DNA of 64,000 nucleotides from JAMHWF01 sp048500255 (GTDB lineage Bacteria; Pseudomonadota; Gammaproteobacteria; Burkholderiales; Burkholderiaceae_C). The notes beneath the pieces were generated by a model, which was given only the letters and a program-made list of their open reading frames with translations, was not told where the DNA came from and made no database searches. Below are positions 36,220-48,157 of this stretch, one piece after another. The position numbers and the translations under genes were made by a program. Positions within the stretch are counted from its first letter, which is position 1, and every line of letters begins with the position of its first letter. Where the stretch lies: NCBI GenBank assembly GCA_048500255.1, contig JASNYH010000002.1, positions 434,001-498,000 on the forward strand. Reading direction: 5' to 3'.

Positions 36220-36756
36220 ATGGCCGAGACCGCCACCATCGCCCGTCCGTACGCCGAGGCATTGTTCAAGGCGAGCGCCGGCGCGGACGCGCGCGCGCTC
36301 GCCGAACAGCTCGAGGCGCTGGCGCAGGTCGCGTCCGACGCGGCGTTGCGCCAGTTCGCCGACAACCCCAAGGTGCGCGCCGAGCAGGTCTACGACGTGA
36401 TCGTCGGTGCCCTGCGCGGTGCCGCGCTGTCGCCCGCGGTGAGCAACCTGCTGCGCACGATGCTCGACAACGGGCGCCTGGCCGTCCTGCCCGAGGTGGC
36501 GACGCAGTTCCGCGCGCTCGTCAACGAGGCCAGTGGCGTGCACGACGCGACGATCACGAGCGCCTTTCCGCTCGACGGCGCGCAGCTCGCCGACCTCGTC
36601 GCGACGCTCGAGAAGCGCTTCGAGCGCAAGCTCAATGCGCGCGTCGAGGTCGATCGCGAGCTGATCGGCGGCATCCGGGCGGTGGTCGGCGACGAGGTGT
36701 ACGACGCTTCGGTCAAGACCCGGCTCGAGCAGATGAAGGCGGCCCTGACGGCCTGA
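36220..36756 (+). CDS. atpH: ATP synthase F1 subunit delta
   Basis: 178-residue delta subunit (OSCP-like) linking the peripheral stalk to the F1 head. N-terminal helical domain TIARPYAEALFKAS and the C-terminal signature ELIGGIRAVVGDEVYDASVK near residue 146 are diagnostic. Starts 3 bp after atpF. Confidence 0.96.
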   Translation: MAETATIARPYAEALFKASAGADARALAEQLEALAQVASDAALRQFADNPKVRAEQVYDVIVGALRGAALSPAVSNLLRTMLDNGRLAVLPEVATQFRALVNEASGVHDATITSAFPLDGAQLADLVATLEKRFERKLNARVEVDRELIGGIRAVVGDEVYDASVKTRLEQMKAALTA

Positions 36757-36805
36757 CGAATCCATCACCGCTGCAGCGCCAAGCGTCGCAGTCTGGGAGC
36801 TAGCA

Positions 36806-38359
<1,554 letters not shown>

Positions 38360-38369
38360 GGAGTCCGTC

Positions 38370-39251
38370 ATGGCGGTAGGCAAGGAAATCCGCGGCAAGA
38401 TCAAGTCGGTGGAGAACACCAAGAAGATCACCAAGGCCATGGAGATGGTCGCCGCTTCGAAGATGCGCAAGGCTCAGGAGCGGATGCGCGCGGCGCGGCC
38501 CTACGCCGACAAGATCCGCAACATCACGGCCAACCTGTCGCAGGCCAACCCCGAGTACCGCTCGCCGTACATGCGCGTCGCAGCCGGCGGAGCCAAGTCC
38601 GTCGGCTTCATCGTCGTGACGACCGACAAGGGTCTGTGCGGCGGCCTGAACACCAACCTGCTGCGCGCCGTCACGAACAAGCTGCGCGAGGCGCAAGGCG
38701 CAGGCCAGGGCGTGCAGGCCGTGGCCATCGGCAACAAGGGCTACGGCTTCCTGTCGCGCATCGGCGCTCAGATCGTCTCGCACGCGACGCAGCTCGGCGA
38801 CGCGCCGCAGCTCGAGAAGCTGATCGGCCCGGTCAAGGTGATGCTCGACGCCTTCGTCGAAGGCAGGGTCGACGCCGTCTACCTGTGCTACACGCGCTTC
38901 ATCAACACGATGCGCCAGGAACCGGTGGTCGAGCAGCTGCTGCCGCTCGCGGCCGAACGGCTGCAGCAAAGCGCCGAAGAGAAGTCGGCCTACGGCTGGG
39001 ACTACATCTACGAGCCCGACGCGGCGAGCGTCATCGACGAGCTGATGACGCGCTACGCCGAGGCGCTGATCTACCAGGCCGTGGCCGAGAACATGGCGTC
39101 GGAGCAGTCCGCGCGCATGGTCGCGATGAAGGCGGCGACCGACAACGCCGGCAACCTGATCGCCGAGCTCAAGCTCGTCTACAACAAGACGCGCCAGGCC
39201 GCGATCACGAAAGAGCTCTCCGAGATCGTGGGCGGTGCGGCCGCGGTCTAA
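38370..39251 (+). CDS. atpG: ATP synthase F1 subunit gamma
   Basis: 293-residue central rotor shaft. N-terminal coiled-coil helix GKEIRGKIKSVENTKKITKA and the C-terminal signature KAATDNAGNLIAELKLVYNK, NKTRQAAITKELSEIVGGAAA are typical. Starts 10 bp after atpA with AGGAG upstream. Confidence 0.97.
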   Translation: MAVGKEIRGKIKSVENTKKITKAMEMVAASKMRKAQERMRAARPYADKIRNITANLSQANPEYRSPYMRVAAGGAKSVGFIVVTTDKGLCGGLNTNLLRAVTNKLREAQGAGQGVQAVAIGNKGYGFLSRIGAQIVSHATQLGDAPQLEKLIGPVKVMLDAFVEGRVDAVYLCYTRFINTMRQEPVVEQLLPLAAERLQQSAEEKSAYGWDYIYEPDAASVIDELMTRYAEALIYQAVAENMASEQSARMVAMKAATDNAGNLIAELKLVYNKTRQAAITKELSEIVGGAAAV

Positions 39252-39279
39252 CGAATACTGAAAGTCTGAAGGAACTGAA

Positions 39280-40680
<1,401 letters not shown>

Positions 40681-40691
40681 GGAGCCGCGCG

Positions 40692-41108
40692 ATGGCCACC
40701 ATCCACGTCGACGTCGTCTCGGCCGAGGAGAGCATCTTCTCGGGCGAGGCCAAGTTCGTCGCGCTGCCGGGCGAGAACGGCGAGCTCGGCATCCTGCCGC
40801 GTCACACCCCGCTCATCACGCGCATCCGCCCCGGCGCCGTGCGCATCCAGCGCGCCGACAACGACGAGGAAGAATTCGTCTTCGTCGCCGGCGGCATCCT
40901 CGAAGTGCAGCCGCACACCGTGACCGTGCTGGCCGACACCGCGATCCGCGGCCACGACCTCGACGAAGCCAAGGCCGCCGAAGCCAAGAAGCTCGCCGAA
41001 GAGGCCATGAAGAACGCCAAGAGCGACATCGACTTCGCGCGCGCGCAAAGCGAGTTCGCGGCGATGGCGGCGCAGATCGCGGCGCTGCGCAAGTTCCGCA
41101 AGAAGTAG
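40692..41108 (+). CDS. atpC: ATP synthase F1 subunit epsilon
   Basis: 138-residue epsilon subunit: N-terminal beta-sandwich (HVDVVSAEESIFSGEAKFVA, then GELGILPRHTPLITRIRPG) and C-terminal helical hairpin (DEAKAAEAKKLAEEAMKNAK) that can inhibit ATP hydrolysis. Starts 11 bp after atpD with TAAGGAG. Last gene of the operon; a hairpin follows without a clear U-tract. Confidence 0.96.
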   Translation: MATIHVDVVSAEESIFSGEAKFVALPGENGELGILPRHTPLITRIRPGAVRIQRADNDEEEFVFVAGGILEVQPHTVTVLADTAIRGHDLDEAKAAEAKKLAEEAMKNAKSDIDFARAQSEFAAMAAQIAALRKFRKK

Positions 41109-41167
41109 CACCGGGGCCGGCGCGCGGCGCGCCGCGCAGCACGGCCTCCCCTCGCGAGGAGACGGCG

Positions 41168-41554
41168 ATGCAGCACCTCACGCCCCGGGAAGCGCACGAC
41201 TTCCTGCAGCAGCGTCCGGACGCGCTCTTCATCGACTGCCGCTCCGAGATCGAGTATCTCTACGTCGGGCATCCCAAGGGCGCGATCCATATCGCCTGGC
41301 AGGACGGCCCCGACTGGGACGTCAACCCCGACTTCCTCGGCCACGTGCGCAAGACGGCGCCGGTGCACCGGCCCGTCGTGCTGATCTGCCGCTCGGGCCA
41401 GCGCTCGGCGGCCGCCGGCCGCTACCTCGAGAAGTACGGCTTCATCGATGTCTACAACGTGGCCCACGGCTTCGAGGGCGATCTCGACGACCAGCACCAC
41501 CGCGGCACGCTCAACGGCTGGCGCCACGACGGCCTGCCGTGGGAGCAGACCTGA
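41168..41554 (+). CDS. rhodanese-like domain protein
   Basis: 128-residue single-domain rhodanese. The active-site loop CRSGQRS contains the catalytic Cys near residue 78; DCRSEIEYLYVGHPKGAIHI is the N-terminal CH2A-type motif. GAGGAGA precedes ATG 41168. It lies 59 bp after atpC. Sulfur acceptor unknown. Confidence 0.9.
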   Translation: MQHLTPREAHDFLQQRPDALFIDCRSEIEYLYVGHPKGAIHIAWQDGPDWDVNPDFLGHVRKTAPVHRPVVLICRSGQRSAAAGRYLEKYGFIDVYNVAHGFEGDLDDQHHRGTLNGWRHDGLPWEQT

Positions 41555-41695
41555 GGCAGGCCGCGCCGTGGTGCCGTCGATCTCGGCTGCGCCATCCCAC
41601 GTTTGAAGTCGGCGCTCCCCTTCCGGGCCGAGGCGGTCGCAACTAGCCTTGCCCCGCGGCCATGTGGCCGTATCGGAGTTCGGAGGGGGATGGCA

Positions 41696-42466
41696 ATGAA
41701 CAAGACGATGGATCGATGGAAGCTCGCCGCACTGCTGTCGCTGGTGCTCCTCGGCGCATGCGGAGGCGGCGGCGACGGCGCGCCGGCCGCGCAGGCAAAG
41801 AAGGCGGAAGGCGTCTACGGCGGCACGCTGAGCGGCAGCCCCACCAGCACGGCGTTCCAGTTGCTGGTGCTCGAGAACGACGAGTACTGGGCCATGTATG
41901 GCGACAACGCCGGAGGCGTCTTCCTCGTCGAAGGCTTCGTGCAGGGAACGGGGGCATCGAGCAACGGCAGCTTCACTTCGAGCAATCTGCGCGATTTCGG
42001 CTATGCGCCCGCGGTGGCCGGCAGCGTCGGTGCCACATACAACGCGAGCACGCCCTCGATCAGCGGAACGATCAGCGCGCCGAGCGGCTCGATCGGCTTC
42101 TCGGGCGGCGCGATCGCCGGGTCGCTGTACGACTACGACGCCGGCGCCAACCTGTCATCCATCGTTGGCAACTGGAGCCTGACGGATCTCGCCGGTGCGC
42201 CGACCTCCCTCGTCATCGCGTCCAACGGCGCCTTTACGGCGACTTCGAACGGCTGTTCGTTCAGCGGTACCGTCACGCCCCGCGCGTCGGGAAAGAACGT
42301 CTTCGACGTGGCGCTGACGTTCGGCGGCTCGCCGTGCCTGCTGGCGGGACAGTCCGCGACCGGGATCGCCCTCGCGTATCCGCTGGCCGGCGGCAGCACC
42401 CAGTTGCTGGTCGCGGCGCACAACGCGGCGCGAACGAACGGCACGGCCGCCGTCGGCACGCGCTAA
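41696..42466 (+). CDS. hypothetical lipoprotein
   Basis: 256-residue predicted lipoprotein of unknown function. The signal peptide ends with the lipobox LLGAC (Cys near residue 18) and a Gly-rich linker. The mature part is rich in Gly/Ser/Thr/Ala with repeated beta-type segments (GGTLSGSPTSTAFQLLVLEN, GSFTSSNLRDFGYAPAVAGS, GTISAPSGSIGFSGGAIAGS). Two Cys in the C-terminal part (NGCSFSG, SPCLLAG) could form a disulfide. ATG 41696 is preferred to ATG 41690 because GGAGG is too close to the latter. The 3' end overlaps the convergent TPM gene by 4 bp. I do not recognise a family. Confidence 0.78.
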   Translation: MNKTMDRWKLAALLSLVLLGACGGGGDGAPAAQAKKAEGVYGGTLSGSPTSTAFQLLVLENDEYWAMYGDNAGGVFLVEGFVQGTGASSNGSFTSSNLRDFGYAPAVAGSVGATYNASTPSISGTISAPSGSIGFSGGAIAGSLYDYDAGANLSSIVGNWSLTDLAGAPTSLVIASNGAFTATSNGCSFSGTVTPRASGKNVFDVALTFGGSPCLLAGQSATGIALAYPLAGGSTQLLVAAHNAARTNGTAAVGTR

Positions 42467-42969
42467 CGCACGACGGGCGCGTCGGGCAGTTCGTTCGGGT
42501 TCGCCGCGCCCGGCGGCAGCGGATAGTGCCTGGCGAGGATGGCGTCGACTGCGTCGACGGCCTGTTCGAGCCCGCGCTCCCACTGGCTGGCCTTGAAGGC
42601 GGCCGACATGCCGTCGACGATGGCGCGCCATGCGTCGGCGCTCACCTTGTCGTTGAGGCCGCGGTCGGCCACGATCTCGATGCGGTGCTCGGCCAGCAGC
42701 AGGTAGATCAGCACGCCGTTGTTGGCGTCGGTGTCCCAGACGCGCAGCTTGCCGAACATCGCCAGCGCACGTTCGCGCGCCGTCGCGTCGCGCCACAGGT
42801 ACGACAGCGGCAGCCCCGCCTCGACGCAGATGCGGATCTCGCCGCCGTGGCTGCGCTCGCTCGCGGCGACGCGCGCCTGCAGCCGCTCGAGCGTGCCGTG
42901 GCCGAGCGCGCGGCGCGCGTCGGTCTCGTCGAGCATCCGGTGCTTGAGCAGTCGCAGCCAGCGGTTCAT
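42463..42969 (-). CDS. TPM domain protein (small)
   Basis: 168-residue protein with a TPM (YgcG-like) domain without signal peptide. Diagnostic segments: GGEIRICVEAGLPLSY, RVWDTDANNGVLIYLLLAEH and RIEIVADRGLNDKV. Third gene of the lemA-TPM-TPM set on the minus strand, 18 bp after its neighbour. Function of the set in envelope maintenance is inferred. Confidence 0.87.
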   Translation of the reverse strand: MNRWLRLLKHRMLDETDARRALGHGTLERLQARVAASERSHGGEIRICVEAGLPLSYLWRDATARERALAMFGKLRVWDTDANNGVLIYLLLAEHRIEIVADRGLNDKVSADAWRAIVDGMSAAFKASQWERGLEQAVDAVDAILARHYPLPPGAANPNELPDAPVVR

Positions 42970-42987
42970 GTCATGCGAGCCCCATCG

Positions 42988-43893
42988 TCACCAGTCGCCT
43001 GACGCGCCGCCGCCGCCGAAGTCGCCGCCGCCGCCCGAGCCGAAGCCCCCACCGCCGCCACCGAAGCCGCCGCCTCCGAACCCGCCGCTGCCGCCGCCCC
43101 AGATCACGGGGCCCTGATAGCCGCCACGCCGGCCGGCCGCGCCGACGCCCAGCAGCCCGACGAGCACGATCGCCACCAGCGCCGCCGCGCCGGCGAGCAG
43201 CAGGCTCGCGCTGAACCACCAGCCGAGCGCGCCCGTCGCACCGCCCGTCGCCAGCGCGCCGAGCTTGCGGCCGAGGATGCCCGTCGCCACCGCGCCGATC
43301 ACCGGCACCGCGACGAAGAAGAAGATCAGCAGCTCCTGCAACTGCAGCCCGGGCGCGTCGCGGGCGCCTTCGGCACGCGAGGGCGCAGGGAGCGCCTCGC
43401 CGCGGATGCGCGCCTGCAACTGATCGACGGCCGCATTCAGCCCGCCCGCGAAATCGCCGGCGCGAAACGCCGGCGTGATCGCGCGGTCGATCACCTGCCG
43501 CGCGGCCAGATCGGGGATCGCGCCCTCGAGCGCCTTGGCCGGCGCGATGCGCACGCGGCGGTCGTTCTTGGCGACGACGATCAAGAGGCCGTCGCCGACG
43601 TCGCGACGGCCGATCTTCCACGCGTCGCCCAGCCGCTGCGTGTAGTCGGCGATGTCCTCGGGCTGCGTCGTCGGCACGAGCACGACGACGATCTGCGTGC
43701 CGGCCTCGCGCTCGAACGCCGCCAGCTTGGCCTCCAGCGCGCTCGACTGCTCGGCCGTCAGCGTGCCCGTGCTGTCGATGACGCGCGCCGCGAGCGCCGG
43801 CACCGGCTGCAGATCCTGTGCTCGCACCGGCGCGGCGGCGAGCGCCAGCAGGCCCGCCAGCAACGCGGCGGCGCAGGCCCGCAGCAGGCGCAC
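42988..43893 (-). CDS. YgcG-type TPM domain protein with Gly-rich tail
   Basis: 301-residue membrane-anchored protein. Signal peptide to about residue 26, a TPM domain (residues about 35-165: ARVIDSTGTLTAEQSSALEA, VVVLVPTTQPEDIADYTQRL, GLLIVVAKNDRRVRIAPAKA), a membrane helix region (about 195-260), and a Gly/Phe/Ser-rich tail that ends GGGGASGDW. Start is GTG 43893 or TTG 43899; no clear ribosome site. The gene follows lemA by 10-16 bp, the usual lemA/ygcG pairing. Confidence 0.88.
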   Translation of the reverse strand: MRLLRACAAALLAGLLALAAAPVRAQDLQPVPALAARVIDSTGTLTAEQSSALEAKLAAFEREAGTQIVVVLVPTTQPEDIADYTQRLGDAWKIGRRDVGDGLLIVVAKNDRRVRIAPAKALEGAIPDLAARQVIDRAITPAFRAGDFAGGLNAAVDQLQARIRGEALPAPSRAEGARDAPGLQLQELLIFFFVAVPVIGAVATGILGRKLGALATGGATGALGWWFSASLLLAGAAALVAIVLVGLLGVGAAGRRGGYQGPVIWGGGSGGFGGGGFGGGGGGFGSGGGGDFGGGGASGDW

Positions 43894-43909
43894 GCTCAAG
43901 ACGCGGGCG

Positions 43910-44518
43910 TCACTTCGACGCCGGCTTGTCGAAGCTGACCGCCGGCGGCGTCGAGATCGCCGCCTCGTTGGCCACCGTGAAGCTCGGCTTGACCTGGTAG
44001 CTGAACAGCATCGCCGTCAGGTTGGAGGGGAACGAACGCGTCAGCACGTTGTAGTCGGCCACGGCCTTGATGTAGCGATTGCGCGCCACCGTGATGCGGT
44101 TCTCCGTGCCCTCGAGCTGCACGCGCAGGTCCTGGAAGCCCTGGTTGGCCTTGAGATTGGGGTACTGCTCGGCGACGACGAGCAGGCGGCTCAGTGCGCC
44201 CGACAGCTCGCCCTGCGCCTTCTGGAAGCGGTCGAAGGCCTCGGGGTTGTTGATCAGCTCGGGTGACGCCTGGATCGACGTCGCCTTGGCGCGCGCTTCG
44301 ACCACCTTGGTCAGCGTCTCCTGCTCGAAGTTGGCCTCGCCCTTGACGGTGTTGACGATGTTGGGGATCAGGTCGGCGCGGCGCTGGTACTGGTTCAGCA
44401 CCTCGGACCACGACGCCTTGACCTGCTCGTCCAGCCGCTGGAAGTCGTTGTAGCCGCAGCCCGTCAGCCCGACGGACGCCACGAGCACGAAGATCCAGCC
44501 CAGCAAGGTGCGCTTCAT
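43910..44518 (-). CDS. lemA: LemA family lipoprotein
   Basis: 201-residue LemA protein with a lipoprotein signal peptide (lipobox LTGC near residue 21) and the LemA helical domain (FQRLDEQVKASWSEVLNQYQ, RRADLIPNIVNTVKGEANFE, ENRITVARNRYIKAVADYNV). Located ahead of two TPM genes on the minus strand and divergent from hemE. Function in the envelope is not established. Confidence 0.92.
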   Translation of the reverse strand: MKRTLLGWIFVLVASVGLTGCGYNDFQRLDEQVKASWSEVLNQYQRRADLIPNIVNTVKGEANFEQETLTKVVEARAKATSIQASPELINNPEAFDRFQKAQGELSGALSRLLVVAEQYPNLKANQGFQDLRVQLEGTENRITVARNRYIKAVADYNVLTRSFPSNLTAMLFSYQVKPSFTVANEAAISTPPAVSFDKPASK

Positions 44519-44623
44519 ACGGTGTGCCTTTCTCCTGTGTGCCGAGTCGGCCGCGAGACTGTACGCCATCGGCGTGACGCGAGATGGGGCCTGCCGCGGG
44601 CCGATTCAAGGGCGGCGCGCGGC

Positions 44624-44629
44624 GATAAT
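44624..44629 (+). promoter_or_regulatory. possible -10 of hemE (leaderless transcript)
   Basis: GATAAT lies 6 bp before the hemE ATG. If used, transcription would start at or near the first codon. No good -35 is seen, so the call is weak. Confidence 0.3.
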
Positions 44630-44635
44630 CCTGCG

Positions 44636-45715
44636 ATGTCCGCGCCGCTCCAGAACGACAGCTTCCTGCGCGCCTGCCTGCGCCAGCCCACGCCCCACAC
44701 GCCGGTCTGGCTGATGCGCCAGGCCGGCCGCTACCTGCCCGAGTACAACGCCACGCGCGCGCGCGCCGGCAGCTTCATGGGGCTGGCGACGAACGTCGAC
44801 TACGCCACCGAGGTGACGCTGCAGCCGCTCGAGCGCTATGCGCTCGATGCCGCGATCCTGTTCTCCGACATCCTCACCGTGCCCGACGCGATGGGGTTGG
44901 GGCTGAGCTTCGTGCAGGGCGAGGGCCCGCGCTTTGCGCAGCCGGTGCGCGACGAGGCCGCCGTCGCGCGCCTGGCCGTGCCGCCGATGGAAAGACTGCG
45001 CTACGTGTTCGACGCCGTCGCGAGCATCCGCCGCGCGCTCGCCGGCCGCGTGCCGCTGATCGGCTTCTCGGGCAGCCCGTGGACGCTGGCCTGCTACATG
45101 GTCGAGGGCGGCGGCTCCGACGACTACCGCCTCGTCAAGACGATGCTCTATGCGCGGCCGGACCTGATGCACCGCATGCTCGAGGTCAACGCCGACGCCG
45201 TCGCCGCCTATCTCAGTGCGCAGATCGAGGCCGGCGCGCAGGCCGTGATGGTGTTCGACAGCTGGGGCGGCGTGCTCGCCGACGGCGCGTTCCAGCGCTT
45301 CAGCCTCGCCTACACGCAGCGCGTGCTGGAGCAGCTCGTGCGCGAGCGCGACGGCCGGCGCGTGCCGGTCATCGTCTTCACCAAGGGCGGCGGGCCGTGG
45401 CTCGAGCAGATCGCCGCCATCGGCCCCGACGTCGTCGGCGTCGACTGGACGGTCGACCTCGCCGCGGCGCGCCGCCGCGTCGGCGACCGCGTCGCGCTGC
45501 AGGGCAACCTCGACCCCGCCGTGCTGTTCGCGCAGCCCGAGCAGATCCGCGCCGAGGTGGCGCGCGTGCTGCACAGCTATGGAACCTGGGGCGCGTCGGG
45601 CGGCCACGTCTTCAACCTCGGGCACGGCATCAGTCAATACACGCCGCCCGAGTCCGTCGCCGTGCTCGTCGACGCCGTTCACGATCTGTCACGCCAGATG
45701 CGCGCCGGCGCGTGA
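44636..45715 (+). CDS. hemE: uroporphyrinogen decarboxylase
   Basis: 359-residue cytoplasmic enzyme that decarboxylates uroporphyrinogen III to coproporphyrinogen III. Signature segments: MRQAGRYLPEYNATRARAGS (near residue 22), FSDILTVPDAMGLGLSF (near 80), GFSGSPWTLACYMVEGGGS (near 142) and GHGISQYTPPE. Start ATG 44636 is 117 bp from the divergent lemA. Next gene downstream is priA after a structured gap. Confidence 0.97.
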   Translation: MSAPLQNDSFLRACLRQPTPHTPVWLMRQAGRYLPEYNATRARAGSFMGLATNVDYATEVTLQPLERYALDAAILFSDILTVPDAMGLGLSFVQGEGPRFAQPVRDEAAVARLAVPPMERLRYVFDAVASIRRALAGRVPLIGFSGSPWTLACYMVEGGGSDDYRLVKTMLYARPDLMHRMLEVNADAVAAYLSAQIEAGAQAVMVFDSWGGVLADGAFQRFSLAYTQRVLEQLVRERDGRRVPVIVFTKGGGPWLEQIAAIGPDVVGVDWTVDLAAARRRVGDRVALQGNLDPAVLFAQPEQIRAEVARVLHSYGTWGASGGHVFNLGHGISQYTPPESVAVLVDAVHDLSRQMRAGA

Positions 45716-46050
45716 GCGAGTGCTCAGCAGCGCCAGCGGTCCTGGGGTTTACACCTAAAGTGACCGACGAGGGCTTGACTTATCCCCAAAACGACAAGCC
45801 GTGACCAGATGTAACGCTGCTGTTGCATCGCGTCATGCATTCTCCCGACATTTCGGCTAAGTGCTTGATTTCATTGAAGCACTTCATCTGCCGAAAAAGT
45901 GGGCAGGCGACGGCGAATGCCAACAGCGACGCGCACTTGGCGCTGGTCTCGACGCTTTGCCCACAAAGTTGTCCACAGGAATCGTGGACAGACCGAAAAG
46001 CCCCTTTGAATCATGGGCTTACGGTGCATCCTTGAGTTGGGGTCGAACTC
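45716..46050. other. structured, AT-richer intergenic region between hemE and priA
   Basis: 335 bp without a convincing gene. It contains four inverted repeats: TTTCGGC (45851-45857)/GCCGAAA (45890-45896) enclosing AAGTGCTT (45859-45866)/AAGCACTT (45877-45884); CTTTG/CAAAG (45955-45968); TGTCCAC (45970-45976)/GTGGACA (45984-45990); and AAGCCC/GGGCTT (45998-46020). TTATCCCCA (45780-45788) and TTGTCCACA (45969-45977) are each one mismatch from the DnaA box TTATCCACA. Two short frames (45823-46035 and 45861-46064) lack ribosome sites and coding character. Possible regulatory or RNA function. Confidence 0.55.
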
Positions 46051-48153
46051 TTGGCCGTAACTGACGAGTCTTCCGCCGGCGCTGCGCAGCGGCTGCGCGT
46101 CGTCGTCGACGCGCCGCAGTACAGCGGCGTCGGCGCTGCGCTCGACTACCTGAGCGATCGGCCGCTGCCGCCGGGCAGCGTCGTGCGCGTACCGCTCGGG
46201 CGACGCGAGGTGGCCGGCATCGTCTGGCCGGCGGGCCGCGGCGACGACGGCGGCGCCGCGCTCGACGCCACGGAGCTGCGACCCGTCGCGACGGTGCTGT
46301 CGGCGCTGCCCCCGCTCGATGCGCGCTGGATCGAGCTGGTCGACTTCGCGGCGCGCTACTACCAGCGCTCGGCCGGCGAACTGGCGCTGGCGGTCGTGCC
46401 GGCCGAGCTGCGCCGCCTCGACGATGCGCAGCTCGCCAAGCGCATCGCGCGCAGCGAGCGCGCAGTACGGCCCGGTGACGGCGCCGAAGCACCGGCCGAC
46501 ACGCCGCCGCCGCAGCAGCCCGAGCTGAACGACGCGCAGGCCGCCGCCGTCGCGCAACTCGCTGCCGACGCCGCCGCCGGCCGTGCGCCGACGACGCTGC
46601 TGCACGGCGTCACCGGCAGCGGCAAGACGGAGGTCTATCTGCGCGAAGTCGAGCGCACGCTCGGCGCCGGTCGGCAGGCGCTGGTGCTCGTACCCGAGAT
46701 CAACCTGACGCCGCAGCTCGAGGCGCGCTTCGCGGCGCGCTTCGCGGCGCGCCGCATCGTTGCGCTGCACAGCGGCCTGACGCCGGCGCAGCGGCTGCGC
46801 CACTGGCTGGCGGCGCACCTGGGCTGGGCCGACATCGTGCTCGGCACGCGGTTGGCCGTGTTCACGCCGTTGCCGCGGCTGGGCGTCGTCGTCGTCGACG
46901 AGGAGCACGACCCGTCGTACAAGCAGCAGGAGGGCGCGCGCTACTCGGCGCGCGACATCGCCGTCTGGCGCGGGCGCAACGAGGGCGTGCCGGTGCTGCT
47001 CGGCTCGGCGACGCCGTCGCTCGAGAGCTGGCAGCAGGCCGAGCTGGGCCGCTACGCGCGGCTCGCGCTGCCCGGGCGCATCGGCGCCGGCGCGCTGCCG
47101 CGCGTGCGCCTGTTCGACATGAACACGCTGCCCAAGGTCAAGGGCGCGACGGCGGCGCTGTCGCCGCCGCTGCTCGACGCCATCGAGACGCGGCGCGCGC
47201 GCGGCGAGCAGAGCCTGGTGCTGCTCAACCGCCGCGGCTATGCGCCGGTGCTGCACTGCGCGGCCTGCGGCTGGAAGAGCGGCTGCCCGCACTGCAGCGC
47301 CTGGCGCGTGTTCCACAAGCTCGACCGCACGCTGCGCTGCCACCACTGCGGCCTGGCCGAGCGCGTGCCGCGCGCCTGCCCCGACTGCGGCAACGCCGAC
47401 ATCACCGCGCTCGGCCGCGGCACCGAGCGGCTCGAGGAGCAGCTCGCGCAGGCGCTGCCCGGCGCGCGCATCTCGCGCATCGACGCCGACACGACGCGGC
47501 GCAAGGGCGCGCTCGAGGCGCAGCTCGGCGCCGTGCACGCCGGCGACGTCGACGTGCTCGTGGGCACGCAGATGATCGCCAAGGGCCACGACTTCCGGCG
47601 CATCACGCTGGTCGCCGCGGTGAACCCCGACGGCGCGCTCTTCAGCAGCGACTTCCGCGCGCCCGAGCGGCTGTTCGCGCTGCTGCTGCAGGCGGCCGGC
47701 CGCGCCGGCCGCGACGCGCAGCACGCACTGTCCAGTGAGATGTGGGTCCAGACCTGGCATCCGCAGCACGCGCTCTATACGGCGCTGCGCGCGCACGACT
47801 ACGCCGCCTTCGCCGCCAGCCAGCTGCGCGAGCGCGAGATGGCCGGGCTGCCGCCCTATGCGCATCTTGCGCTGCTGCGCGCCGAGGCGCGCAGCCTCGA
47901 CGTGGCGCGCGGCTTCCTGCAGGCGGCGGCCGATGCTGCCGGCGCGCCCGACGGCGTGACGCTCTACCCGCCGGTGCCGATGAGCCTGCAGCGCGTCGCC
48001 GATGTCGAGCGCGCGCAGATGCTCGTCGAGTCGCCCTCGCGGCCGGCGCTGCAGCGCTTCCTCGCGCAGTGGGCGCCGCAGCTGCAAGCGCTGCGCGCCG
48101 CGCACCGCGGTCTCGCGCGCTGGGCCGTCGACGTCGATCCGTTGGCGATCTGA
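46051..48153 (+). CDS. priA: PriA, replication restart helicase
   Basis: 700-residue 3'-5' helicase for replication restart. N-terminal 3'BD domain (LRVVVDAPQYSGVGAALDYL), helicase core with Walker A GVTGSGKTE near residue 190 and DEEHDPSYKQQEGARY, and a zinc module of eight Cys: CAACGWKSGCPHC and CHHCGLAERVPRACPDC. GTQMIAKGHDFRRIT and the C-terminal domain are complete. The only start fitting the family is TTG 46051. Preceded by the structured gap with DnaA-box-like sequences. Confidence 0.95.
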   Translation: MAVTDESSAGAAQRLRVVVDAPQYSGVGAALDYLSDRPLPPGSVVRVPLGRREVAGIVWPAGRGDDGGAALDATELRPVATVLSALPPLDARWIELVDFAARYYQRSAGELALAVVPAELRRLDDAQLAKRIARSERAVRPGDGAEAPADTPPPQQPELNDAQAAAVAQLAADAAAGRAPTTLLHGVTGSGKTEVYLREVERTLGAGRQALVLVPEINLTPQLEARFAARFAARRIVALHSGLTPAQRLRHWLAAHLGWADIVLGTRLAVFTPLPRLGVVVVDEEHDPSYKQQEGARYSARDIAVWRGRNEGVPVLLGSATPSLESWQQAELGRYARLALPGRIGAGALPRVRLFDMNTLPKVKGATAALSPPLLDAIETRRARGEQSLVLLNRRGYAPVLHCAACGWKSGCPHCSAWRVFHKLDRTLRCHHCGLAERVPRACPDCGNADITALGRGTERLEEQLAQALPGARISRIDADTTRRKGALEAQLGAVHAGDVDVLVGTQMIAKGHDFRRITLVAAVNPDGALFSSDFRAPERLFALLLQAAGRAGRDAQHALSSEMWVQTWHPQHALYTALRAHDYAAFAASQLREREMAGLPPYAHLALLRAEARSLDVARGFLQAAADAAGAPDGVTLYPPVPMSLQRVADVERAQMLVESPSRPALQRFLAQWAPQLQALRAAHRGLARWAVDVDPLAI

Positions 48154-48157
48154 TAGG

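Noticed and set aside
41110..41150. GC-rich palindromic sequence after atpC as a terminator
   Set aside because: No U-run follows the pairing, so it does not meet the criteria for an intrinsic terminator.
45780..45990. DnaA-box-like sequences as a replication origin
   Set aside because: Only two near boxes, no dnaA, dnaN or AT-rich unwinding element nearby, so oriC is not supported.
45823..46064. Two small plus-strand frames (70 and 67 codons) before priA
   Set aside because: They overlap each other and the inverted repeats, lack ribosome sites and show no family; the region is better read as non-coding.
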